Notes under the pieces: model-generated
Database searches by the model: none
Seen by the model: only the letters and a program-made list of their open reading frames with translations
What the model was told of the DNA's origin: nothing
Source of the DNA: Gammaproteobacteria bacterium HGW-Gammaproteobacteria-4
GTDB taxonomy: Bacteria > Pseudomonadota > Gammaproteobacteria > Xanthomonadales > Xanthomonadaceae
DNA length: 64,000 nucleotides
Direction: 5' to 3'
NCBI GenBank assembly: GCA_002839995.1
Contig: PGZC01000004.1
Coordinates: forward strand, 78,192-142,191
Shown: positions 41,393 through 49,837 of the stretch, piece by piece
Position numbering within the stretch: position 1 is the stretch's first letter
How the letters are laid out: every line of letters begins with the position of its first letter
Position numbers and translations under genes: made by a program

Positions 41393-43726
41393 ATGTACGC
41401 CACAACAAATACGGCCCGCCAGCTCTCGCGCAAAGCCCCCGCAGGGCTCGGAGCGCAGGCGCCGCTGCAACGCGCACTACTGGCCAGCATGATTGCCGCA
41501 GCGTTGATGCTGCCGGCCATCGCGCTCGCACAGGACGATGAATCCGCTACCGATGAGCAAACCAGCAGCGAGAGCAAATCCGACGAGCTGCTCGCGCTGA
41601 CCGAAACCAGGAGCATCTTCGAGTTCGGGTTCGGCTATATCAGCGACAACTCGTTCCGGTTCGGCAAATACACCGGCCTCGAGAACAAGGGCGGGTTCGG
41701 TGTCTTCAATCTCGATTACATCAATCGCGCCAGCTACGACGCGCCTGCCCGCGATTACGTGACAGTGCGCGGCACCGACATGGGCTTGCGTTCGCGCTCC
41801 ATCGAGGTTGATGCCGGCCGTCAGGGCGATTTCCGGGTGCGGGTCAGTTATGACCAGATCCCGAGCTTCAAGAGCGATTCCGCGCAGAGCATGTTCGACG
41901 GGGTCGGTACCGACACCTTGACCCTGCCGTCGGGTTGGGTGCCATCGGCGACGACCGCCGGCATGACCCAACTGATCCCGAACCTCAAGCCGGTGGACAT
42001 CAAGACCGAGCGCGAGCGCTTTGGCGTGCGCATGGACAAGATCCTGCCCGGCAACTTCGAGATCAGCACCAAGTACCGCTACGAAGAAAAGGATGGCTTG
42101 AAGTCGATTGCAGGGGTGTTCGGCAACTCTGGTGGCAACCCGCGCGCGGCGATCCTGCCCGAGCCGGTGGACTACAACGAGCACCAGTTCGATGCCGTGG
42201 TGCGTTACTCCGAGAAGAAATACCAGTTCGAGCTGGGCTACCACCTGTCGATCTTCGACAACGCAAACACCGGTCTGACCTTCCAGAACCCGTTCAGCGC
42301 GATCAATGGCTGGGTGTCTTCCACCGGTTTCCCGACCGGCTTTGGCGAAATGGCCTTGCCGCCGGACAACAAGTTCCAGCAGGGTACCGCGAAGTTTGGC
42401 TACAACTTCAGCGACACCACCCGGTTTGCCGCTGACGTGGCGATCGGCCGGATGAGCCAGAACGATACCTTCCTGGCATTCACCTTGAATCCGACCATTC
42501 TGGCCAGCATCACCGAGCCCTTGCCGCGCAATTCGCTGCAAGGCGAAATCAACACCACGGTGATCAACCTGCGGCTGAGCTCGCGCCCGACCCGGCAATT
42601 CAACTGGGGTGCCAGCTTCCGCTACGATGATCGCGACAACAACACGCCGATCGACATCTTCAACATGATCGGTGCCGACTCGCAGTTGCAGAATCCGGCC
42701 GACATCAGCAACCGTCGCCGCCTCAACCAGCCCTACAGCTACGAGGAAACCAAGTTCGGGCTCAACGCCGGTTACCGCCTGGATGAGGGTACCCGCTTCA
42801 CTGCGGTGGCCGAACATCGCGAGATCGACCGCACATTCTCCGAGCGCGCCGAAACCCGCGAAAACACCTTCACCGTATCCGCCAGCCGCGGTTTTGGCGA
42901 GCAGTTCGACGGCAGTGTGCGCTATACCTACGCCGACCGCGGTGGTTCGCCGTACGACGGCACCGTGCCGTTGCAGTTCGGCTTCGTCGAGGGCTTCCTG
43001 GAGGAAGAGCCGGGTGGCTTCGAGTCGCCGCCGGCGCTGCGTCGCTTCACACTGGCCAGCCGCGAACGTAACCAGATCGGTGCGAACCTGTCGTATACGC
43101 CGATCAGCTGGCTTGCCCTGAGCGTGGATGGCAGCTACAGCAAGGACAACTACAACAAGAGCGAGCTCGGCTTGACCGACTCCAAGGTGCAGTCCTACAC
43201 CTTTGACCTGTCGGCAACGCCGGTCGAGCAATGGACGACGTATGCCTTCTACACCTACGACAAGCTCGACAGCGACCAGAACGGCGTCAGTTTCCGCAGT
43301 GGTGCCAACCGGCTCGCGCAGGTGACCGATCCGGGCAACTTCTGGTCGGCATTCCACAAGGACCGGATCGACACGGTGGGCGGCGGGCTGGTATTCAAGC
43401 CCGATGACCAACGTTTCCGGTTCGGTGCCGACTTCGTGTACGCCTTGTCGAAGTCCGATATCGATTTCACCGCCGGCAGCAACCTGACCACGGCACCGCT
43501 GCCCACCAACACGGTGCGCATGACCACGATCAGTGGCTACGGCCAGTACCAGATGACTGACAAGCTGGCGGTCAAGGCAACCGTGTACTACGAGCGTTAT
43601 CGCAGCAGCGACATCGCCCTGGACGGGGTGGAGGCCAACCAGTTGGCCAATGTGATCTTGCTGGGCGATCAGGCGCCGGACTTCAACGCGACGGTGGCAA
43701 CGGTGTCGCTGATTTACAGCTTCTGA
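41393..43726 (+). CDS. MtrB/PioB-family outer membrane porin (copy 2)
   Basis: 777 aa. Signal peptide with a longer N-region (residues 1-45, hydrophobic ALLASMIAAALMLPAIALAQ), a Ser/Glu-rich stretch, then the MtrB-type start of the barrel (FEFGFGYISDNSFRFGKYTG, RGTDMGLRSRSIEV). Many paired strands follow, ending VSLIYSF. This copy is a closer match to the MtrB/PioB family than copy 1. It forms the outer-membrane pore for decaheme 2. TGGAGGTGTC precedes the ATG. Upstream in-frame sequence belongs to the cytochrome gene in another phase. Confidence 0.87.
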   Translation: MYATTNTARQLSRKAPAGLGAQAPLQRALLASMIAAALMLPAIALAQDDESATDEQTSSESKSDELLALTETRSIFEFGFGYISDNSFRFGKYTGLENKGGFGVFNLDYINRASYDAPARDYVTVRGTDMGLRSRSIEVDAGRQGDFRVRVSYDQIPSFKSDSAQSMFDGVGTDTLTLPSGWVPSATTAGMTQLIPNLKPVDIKTERERFGVRMDKILPGNFEISTKYRYEEKDGLKSIAGVFGNSGGNPRAAILPEPVDYNEHQFDAVVRYSEKKYQFELGYHLSIFDNANTGLTFQNPFSAINGWVSSTGFPTGFGEMALPPDNKFQQGTAKFGYNFSDTTRFAADVAIGRMSQNDTFLAFTLNPTILASITEPLPRNSLQGEINTTVINLRLSSRPTRQFNWGASFRYDDRDNNTPIDIFNMIGADSQLQNPADISNRRRLNQPYSYEETKFGLNAGYRLDEGTRFTAVAEHREIDRTFSERAETRENTFTVSASRGFGEQFDGSVRYTYADRGGSPYDGTVPLQFGFVEGFLEEEPGGFESPPALRRFTLASRERNQIGANLSYTPISWLALSVDGSYSKDNYNKSELGLTDSKVQSYTFDLSATPVEQWTTYAFYTYDKLDSDQNGVSFRSGANRLAQVTDPGNFWSAFHKDRIDTVGGGLVFKPDDQRFRFGADFVYALSKSDIDFTAGSNLTTAPLPTNTVRMTTISGYGQYQMTDKLAVKATVYYERYRSSDIALDGVEANQLANVILLGDQAPDFNATVATVSLIYSF

Positions 43727-43739
43727 TTGAAGCAGCGTT

Positions 43740-43807
43740 GTAGGGCCAGTGAAACCCGGGATGTTCTCATCCCGGGTTTCGGCCCTGCGGGCCTCTACCC
43801 GGGCTAC
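43740..43807. repeat. REP pair, GTAGCCCGGG family
   Basis: Long inverted repeat with inner hairpin aaacccgggat-gttctc-atcccgggttt and outer GTAG...GGGCTAC ends. It lies between the convergent porin 2 and ppx genes and probably ends both transcripts. Confidence 0.85.
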
Positions 43808-43878
43808 AAAACACGCGCTGTCGTGTGTGAACACCCGGGACTGCCCCGATCGCCGCGACCGCTCCATTCGCGGCGCGA

Positions 43879-45393
43879 TCAATTCGATCGAACCGTTAGC
43901 GTGAAGCCGGCATCGGCGAGATGCTGCGCTTCGGCATCCAGGTCGTTGCCGGTAAGCGGGTGCCGGTCCAGCCAGTTGCGTGGCGCGCGCAGATCCAGGT
44001 CGCGGGCGTCGACTTTCAGTTTCAGCCGTGGCTGCGCTTCGCGCTCGTGGCCGCGATGCAGCAGCACCGCGAGACGCAGCAACACGATCAGGCGCAACCC
44101 GGGTATCGAAAGTCGGTCAGGCAACGAATCGACGGCGTTGCGCGAGATATTGCGGCGTTGGCAGCGGATCAATACCGAGAGCATTTTCTGTTCCTGCCGC
44201 GAAAATCCGGCAATATCGGAATGCTCGATCAGGTAGGCGCCATGCACGTGATGCTGGCTGTGTGCGATGGCCAGGCCGATCTCGTGGATGCGGGCGGCCC
44301 AGGCCAGCATCCGCCGCTCGTCGTCGCCGAGTTCCCAGGTCATGGCGGTCTGATCGAACAGGTCGAGCGCACTGGCTTCGACCCGCTGTGCCTGTTCGCC
44401 GTCCACGTCGTATCGATGCATCAGAGCGGCAATCGAATCGTCGCGCGGGTCGTTGTCGCTGGCGCGGCCGATCAGGTCGTAGAGTATGCCCTCGCGCATC
44501 GCCGCCTTGCTGATTTGCATGCGCTTGAGCCCGAGTTCGTTGAACGCCGCCTGCAGCACCAGCAGGCCGCCAACGATGATGCTGCGCCGGTCGTCGGCCA
44601 GCCCCGGGAGGCGGATGTCGGCGACATGGTCGAAGCTGAGCAGCCGATCGCGAATCTGTTCGACCGCCGAGTCGCTGATCTGGCCACGCGACAGTTTCAT
44701 CTTGCTGGCGATATCGCCGACCGCCTTGATCGTGCCGGATGAGCCGTACACTTCTTTCCAGCCGCGGTCGCGATAGACCGATGCGAATTGCTGAAACTCG
44801 GCCGATATCTCGGTGAGCGCTTCGCGCCAGCGTCGCTTGCTCAGCTTGCCATCGGCAAAAAAACGGCGGGTGGTGGCGATGCAGCCCAGTTGCAGGCTTT
44901 CGCGCTCCAGCGGTTCATAGCGCTTGCCGATGATGAATTCGGTGGAACCGCCGCCAATATCGATGACCAGACGATTGCGGCCCGACGGTGGGTAGCCATG
45001 CGCGACGCCGAGGTAGATCAGGCGTGCTTCCTCGCGCCCGGACACTACCTCGATCGCGTGACCGAGGGCGGTTTCGGCGGTGACAAGGAATGCCTGCGGT
45101 TTGTCCAGTTGCCGTACCGTGTTGGTGGCAATGGCGCGCACCCGATGCGGCGGAATGGTGCGGATGCGCTGGCCGAGGCGCGCCAGCGCATCGAGCGCGC
45201 GCGCCATTACCTCCGGGCGCAAACCACCCGTGCCGTCCAGGCCCTCGGCCATGCGTACGCTGTCGCGCAAGCGATCGACGATGCGCAACTGGCCCAGGAC
45301 ATAACGCGCGACCACCATGTGAAAGCTGTTGGAGCCGATATCGATGGCGGCAAGCAATTCGCCATCTTCGAGTTTGCTGCGCGCGTCGGGCAT
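43879..45393 (-). CDS. ppx: Exopolyphosphatase, Ppx/GppA family
   Basis: 504 aa. It removes terminal phosphates from polyphosphate (or acts on pppGpp as GppA). The ASKHA-type ATPase fold is seen in LAAIDIGSNSFHMVVARYV, VIDIGGGSTEF and EVYGSSGTIKAVGD. The C-terminal HD-like domain (MLAWAARIHEIGLAIAHSQHH) is present. Its start lies 3 nt after the ppk stop, so the two form an operon. The pairing with ppk favours Ppx over GppA. Confidence 0.92.
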   Translation of the reverse strand: MPDARSKLEDGELLAAIDIGSNSFHMVVARYVLGQLRIVDRLRDSVRMAEGLDGTGGLRPEVMARALDALARLGQRIRTIPPHRVRAIATNTVRQLDKPQAFLVTAETALGHAIEVVSGREEARLIYLGVAHGYPPSGRNRLVIDIGGGSTEFIIGKRYEPLERESLQLGCIATTRRFFADGKLSKRRWREALTEISAEFQQFASVYRDRGWKEVYGSSGTIKAVGDIASKMKLSRGQISDSAVEQIRDRLLSFDHVADIRLPGLADDRRSIIVGGLLVLQAAFNELGLKRMQISKAAMREGILYDLIGRASDNDPRDDSIAALMHRYDVDGEQAQRVEASALDLFDQTAMTWELGDDERRMLAWAARIHEIGLAIAHSQHHVHGAYLIEHSDIAGFSRQEQKMLSVLIRCQRRNISRNAVDSLPDRLSIPGLRLIVLLRLAVLLHRGHEREAQPRLKLKVDARDLDLRAPRNWLDRHPLTGNDLDAEAQHLADAGFTLTVRSN

Positions 45394-45396
45394 GGC

Positions 45397-47463
45397 TCAG
45401 GCCCGGGTCAGATCGAGCAAGTGGGTCTGCGCATTGTGCGGCATCTCGTCGGGGCCGTACGCGACGCGCTGGTAGCTGCCATCGCCCTGCAGCGACCACG
45501 AACTGGTGTTGTCGGCCAGATAGTTGGCCAGGCCCTCATCGAATACGCGCCTGGCCAGAACCGGGTCCAGGATCGGGAAGCAGATTTCGACCCGGCGCAG
45601 CAGGTTGCGATCCATCCAGTCGGCGCTGGCGCAGTACAGCTCGGGATGGGTGTTGTTGGCGAACCATGCGATGCGGGTGTGTTCGAGAAAGCGACCGACC
45701 ACCGAGCGCACCGTGATGTTGTCGGAGATGCCGGCGACGCCTGGCCGCAGCGCGCAGGCGCCGCGCACGATCAATTCGATTTTCACACCCGCCTGCGAGG
45801 CTTCGTACAAGGCGCGTATCACCATCGGTTCGGTGATCGCGTTCATCTTGGCGATGATGTGGCCCGTGCGTCCGGCGCGCGCATGCTTCGCTTCGCGCCC
45901 GATTTTTTCGATGATGCCGGCATGCAGGGTGAAGGGCGCCTGCATCAGGCGCTTGAGTTTGATCGCCGGAGCCAGGCCGCTGACTTGCTGGAAGATCTGA
46001 TGGACGTCGCTGCCGATGTCCGGGTGCGCGGTCATCAGGCCGATGTCGGTGTAGGCGCGCGCGGTGCCGGCATGGTAATTGCCGGTCGCCAGATGCACGT
46101 AGCGGCGCAGCTTGCCTGCCTCGCGGCGCACCACCAGCAGCATCTTGGCGTGGGTCTTGTGACCGACCACGCCGTAGACCACCTGCACGCCGGCTTCCTG
46201 CAGGCGATCGGCGAGCCGGATGTTGGCTTCCTCGTCGAACCGTGCGCGCAGCTCGATCACCACGGTGACATCCTTGCCTTTGCGCGCTGCCGCGATCAGG
46301 TGCTCGATCAGGGTCGCGTCGCCGCCGGTACGGTACAGCGTCTGCTTGATCGCCAGCACGTTCGGATCGAGCGCGGCCTGCTTGACCAGATCGAGCACGG
46401 CGTTGAACGCGTCGAACGGATGATGCAGCAACACATCGCCGTCGCTGATGCGCTGAAAGATATTGCTGCCCGCATGCGGCAACGGTCGCGGCAGCAGCGG
46501 CGGAAACTTGAGGTCGGGTCGATCGACCAGATCGTAGACCTGGATGGCCCGGCTGAGGTTGACCGGGCCGTTGATGCGATACACCTCTTTTTCGGTGAGC
46601 TCGAAGTTCTTGAGCAGGGTGCGCAGGATCGGACGCGGGCAGTGTTCGGCGATTTCGAGCCGCACCGCGCGCCGGAACCCGCGATTGGCGAGTTCGTCCT
46701 TGAGCGCGTGGGCGAGGTCCTGCACCTCTTCCTCGTCGACAAACAGCTCGCTGTTGCGGGTGACGCGGAACTGGTACGCGCCCTTGACCTTGATACCGGG
46801 AAACAGCTCATCGACAAACGCCGACAACACCGCCGACAGAAACACGAAGTCGTGGGCACCGCCGCTGATGCTCGACGGCACCTGGATGATGCGCGGCAGC
46901 GAACGCGGCGCGCGCACCACCGCGAGATGACCGGCGCGGCCGAAGGCATCCTTGCCTTGCAGCACCACGATGATGTTCAGGCTCTTGTTGAGGATGCGGG
47001 GGAACGGGTGCGCCGGGTCGAGACCCAGCGGCGACAGCACCGGCAGGATCTCGTCGCGAAAGTAGCTGCACAACCAGCGCTGCTGGCGCGCGGTCCAGCC
47101 ATCGCGTTGCAGGATGCGGATGCCGGCCGCCGCCAGTTCCGGTCGCAATGCCTCATTCCAATGCTGGTACTGATCCGCCACCAGTGCCCGCGTGCGCTCA
47201 TGAATGCGGGTCATCGCCGTTGCCGGGCTCAAACCATCCGGGCCGAGGACGCCGCCATATTCGAGTTGATGGCGAACGGCAGCGACGCGAATCTCGAAAA
47301 ACTCGTCGAGGTTGGTGCTGGAAATGCACAGGTAACGCAAGCGTTCGAGCAGCGGCATGCGGGTGTCGGTGGCCTGCGCCAGGACACGCGCGTTGAACTC
47401 CAGTTGCGACAGCTCGCGGTTGAGGAACAGCGCGCCGTCGTGGAGGGTGGGTTCGGGTTTCAT
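45397..47463 (-). CDS. ppk1: Polyphosphate kinase 1
   Basis: 688 aa, the normal PPK1 length. The N-terminal FLNRELSQLEFNARVLAQA is diagnostic. The catalytic histidine region VVGHKTHAKMLLVV and the second active-site stretch ATGNYHAGTARAYTDIGL are intact. PPK1 makes polyphosphate from ATP, a phosphate and energy store. It lies between phoR and ppx on the minus strand. The gap to phoR is about 90 nt. Confidence 0.95.
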   Translation of the reverse strand: MKPEPTLHDGALFLNRELSQLEFNARVLAQATDTRMPLLERLRYLCISSTNLDEFFEIRVAAVRHQLEYGGVLGPDGLSPATAMTRIHERTRALVADQYQHWNEALRPELAAAGIRILQRDGWTARQQRWLCSYFRDEILPVLSPLGLDPAHPFPRILNKSLNIIVVLQGKDAFGRAGHLAVVRAPRSLPRIIQVPSSISGGAHDFVFLSAVLSAFVDELFPGIKVKGAYQFRVTRNSELFVDEEEVQDLAHALKDELANRGFRRAVRLEIAEHCPRPILRTLLKNFELTEKEVYRINGPVNLSRAIQVYDLVDRPDLKFPPLLPRPLPHAGSNIFQRISDGDVLLHHPFDAFNAVLDLVKQAALDPNVLAIKQTLYRTGGDATLIEHLIAAARKGKDVTVVIELRARFDEEANIRLADRLQEAGVQVVYGVVGHKTHAKMLLVVRREAGKLRRYVHLATGNYHAGTARAYTDIGLMTAHPDIGSDVHQIFQQVSGLAPAIKLKRLMQAPFTLHAGIIEKIGREAKHARAGRTGHIIAKMNAITEPMVIRALYEASQAGVKIELIVRGACALRPGVAGISDNITVRSVVGRFLEHTRIAWFANNTHPELYCASADWMDRNLLRRVEICFPILDPVLARRVFDEGLANYLADNTSSWSLQGDGSYQRVAYGPDEMPHNAQTHLLDLTRA

Positions 47464-47553
47464 GGGGTCAGCCGATGCCGTGCATACGATTCATGTTGCC
47501 GACACTATAGAAGAAAAGCCGATGCGCGCCAGCAATCCGCGCCGACCTGCTGC

Positions 47554-48861
47554 TTATCTGCGCTCGCGAATGCATTCCGGGCCGAAGGCGCAGGTGAACC
47601 GGCTGCCGGTGCCGACCTCGCTTTCGATAAGCAACTCGGCGTGGTGCCGGCCCAGCACGTGCTTGACGATGCTCAGGCCCAGGCCGGTGCCGCCGGAATC
47701 GCGCGAGCGGCTGGACGACACGCGGTAAAAACGTTCGGTGATGCGCGGGATGTGCTGCGCCGGGATGCCGACGCCGGTGTCGGCGACGCTCAACATGGCG
47801 CCGCCATCGTCGCGCCGTTGCCAGCCGATCGTGATCTTGCCGCTGTCCGGGGTGTAACGCACGGCGTTGCTGACCAGGTTGGAGAACGCGCTGTGCAGTT
47901 CCTTGAGCGAGCCCGCCAGGTCGCAAGCGGCGTTATCCACGATCTGGATCTGGTGGCGACCACGGCTCAGTGCCTGCGCCTCGCGTTCCAGTGCGCGCAA
48001 CAGGCTGGACATGACCACGGTTTCCTCGCTGGGCCGACTTTGCGCCTCGAGCCGCGACAACATCAGCAGATCCTCGACGATCTGTGCCATGCGATCGGTC
48101 TGGTTGCGCATTTCCTCGACGATCGGCACCCATTCGGGGTTGTCATCGGGTTCGAGCAGGTCGAGATAACCGTGAATCACAGTCAGCGGGGTACGCAATT
48201 CGTGCGAGACATTGGCGACAAAGTCGCGGCGCACCTGCTCCAGCCGCATCAGGGTGGAAATGTCGCGGACGACCAGCAACCATTGATCGTCGGTATAGGC
48301 GATCAGGCGCAGGCTCAGGCGCACGCTATCGTTGCCGGGTACGGCCAGATCGAGCAATGGCTCAAGCCGATCCGGGCCGTTGATCCATTCGAGCACCCGC
48401 GGCGAGCGCAACAAATTGGTGAAGCGGGCGCCCAGGTCGTGCGGATAACGCAGGCCCAGCAGGCGGGCTGCGGAGTCGTTGAACCACAGGATCGTCAACC
48501 CGGAGCGCTCCAGCACGACAGCGCCGTCCGGCACCGCGGCAGCCACCTGTCGGTAGGCGCGCAGAATGGCAGCGAGTTTGCGCTTGCGCACCAGCGATTC
48601 GCGCTGGCGCCGGTAGAGCAGGCTCTCCAGTTCGCCCCACACGCCGCGGCCGCTCGGCGCAATCAATCGACGTCGTTCACGCAACAGGCGCAGCACCCGC
48701 CACAGTCGAAAGTAATGCCAGGCCACCATGCACAAGGCGACCAAGGCGACGCCGGCCCAGACCGAACCGAGCAGCACGCGGCCGAACATGGCGCCGCCAA
48801 GCAGCAGGCCGGCCAGCCGCCACATCGAGGATTGCCAGGGTCGGCCCGGAAAGAAGCTCAT
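47554..48861 (-). CDS. phoR: Phosphate-regulon sensor kinase PhoR
   Basis: 435 aa. Two N-terminal membrane helices (residues ~13-48), a PAS domain (~95-190), the phospho-accepting His in FVANVSHELRTPLTV and ATPase boxes DTGVGI and GTGLGLSIV. This layout (short periplasmic loop, PAS, HisKA) is that of PhoR rather than other kinases. It sits downstream of phoB with a 70-nt gap. It senses phosphate state through PstSCAB/PhoU, which are not in the window. Confidence 0.92.
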   Translation of the reverse strand: MSFFPGRPWQSSMWRLAGLLLGGAMFGRVLLGSVWAGVALVALCMVAWHYFRLWRVLRLLRERRRLIAPSGRGVWGELESLLYRRQRESLVRKRKLAAILRAYRQVAAAVPDGAVVLERSGLTILWFNDSAARLLGLRYPHDLGARFTNLLRSPRVLEWINGPDRLEPLLDLAVPGNDSVRLSLRLIAYTDDQWLLVVRDISTLMRLEQVRRDFVANVSHELRTPLTVIHGYLDLLEPDDNPEWVPIVEEMRNQTDRMAQIVEDLLMLSRLEAQSRPSEETVVMSSLLRALEREAQALSRGRHQIQIVDNAACDLAGSLKELHSAFSNLVSNAVRYTPDSGKITIGWQRRDDGGAMLSVADTGVGIPAQHIPRITERFYRVSSSRSRDSGGTGLGLSIVKHVLGRHHAELLIESEVGTGSRFTCAFGPECIRERR

Positions 48862-48931
48862 GATCGAGTGGAATGGTATACCGGTGCCAGCATATCAGGG
48901 CGTGGCGGCCGGCGAGGATGCGGCATTCCCG

Positions 48932-49630
48932 TCAAACCGAGGTCGAGAAACGATAGCCCGAGCCGCGCACAGTCTGGATCAGCGCTTCGAGCCCATGCGG
49001 TTCCAGGGTTTTGCGCAGGCGTCGGATGTGCACATCGACCGTGCGCTCCTCGACGTACACATTGCCGCCCCACACGCTGTCGAGCAATTGCGAGCGCGAG
49101 TACACGCGTTCGGCATGGGTCATGAAGAAATGCAGCAGCCGGTATTCGGTGGGGCCGATCTGGATCGGGTCCTCGCCGGCAAATACGCGGTGCGCCGCGA
49201 CGTCGATGCGCAGCTTGCCCGCCTCGATGGCGCCTTCCGCGGATTCCTCATGGGTGCGGCGCATCACCGCACGGATGCGCGCCATCAACTCGCGCGCCGA
49301 AAACGGTTTGACCATATAGTCGTCGACGCCGGCGTCGAGCCCGGAAACGCGGTCGTTCTCTTCGCCGCGCGCGGTCAGCATGATGATGGGAACGTCGCGG
49401 GTGATGCCCTCACGGCGCCAGCGACGCGCCAGTTCCAGGCCGCTGGTGCCGGGCAACATCCAGTCGAGCAGGATCAGGTCGGGGGCACGATCCGCAATCT
49501 GTGCCAGCGCCTCGCGCGCGTCGCTGGCGTGTACCGGTTCGTATTCGGCTTTGCGCAAGGCAAAGGCGATCATGTCGCGGATGGCGGGTTCGTCGTCTAC
49601 GATCAGGATGCGTTTGCGCACGCCTGTCAC
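48932..49630 (-). CDS. phoB: Phosphate-regulon response regulator PhoB
   Basis: 232 aa. Receiver domain with phospho-acceptor D56 ([10 protein letters not shown]), Thr in MLTARGEE and Lys in [11 protein letters not shown], then a winged-helix OmpR-type DNA-binding domain ending [10 protein letters not shown]. The GTG at 49630 is used; a second in-frame GTG at 49621 is possible. The gene heads a phoB-phoR unit, followed by ppk-ppx on the same strand. Confidence 0.92.
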   Translation of the reverse strand: MTGVRKRILIVDDEPAIRDMIAFALRKAEYEPVHASDAREALAQIADRAPDLILLDWMLPGTSGLELARRWRREGITRDVPIIMLTARGEENDRVSGLDAGVDDYMVKPFSARELMARIRAVMRRTHEESAEGAIEAGKLRIDVAAHRVFAGEDPIQIGPTEYRLLHFFMTHAERVYSRSQLLDSVWGGNVYVEERTVDVHIRRLRKTLEPHGLEALIQTVRGSGYRFSTSV

Positions 49631-49672
49631 CTGTTCATGTCTGTTTACGAGTGGTCACAGTAGATAACACTT

Positions 49673-49693
49673 TTATGACCGTTTCGTGACATG
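49673..49693 (-). promoter_or_regulatory. Candidate Pho box upstream of phoB
   Basis: On the minus strand, TGTCAC-gaaac-GGTCAT gives two 6-of-7-like repeats with 11-bp period, as in the Pho box (CTGTCAT repeats). TTATCT follows about 9 nt later as a -10. It suggests autoregulation of phoB; the match to the consensus is partial. Confidence 0.5.
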
Positions 49694-49726
49694 CCATTGT
49701 GGCGGCATTTTGCAGCGTCTGTTGGG

Positions 49727-49795
49727 TCGCCCACAGGGTGGGCTCCTGCAAAAAGCGATTGTGCCAACCTGTAGGAGCCCACCCTGTGGACGACC
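49727..49795. repeat. Inverted pair of REPs, CCCACAGGGTGGGCTCC family
   Basis: Unit at 49727-49750 and inverted unit at 49769-49795 around an 18-nt spacer. Same family as 25361-25478. Confidence 0.85.
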
Positions 49796-49837
49796 ACACG
49801 GAACGAGCAATCAATCGTTTGCCACATGGTTCGCGGG

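Noticed and set aside
44788..49125. A plus-strand open frame of about 1445 codons across ppx, ppk and phoR
   Set aside because: It lies fully antisense to four well-supported genes, has low-complexity shadow composition and no recognisable domain. It is a by-product of GC-rich codon use.
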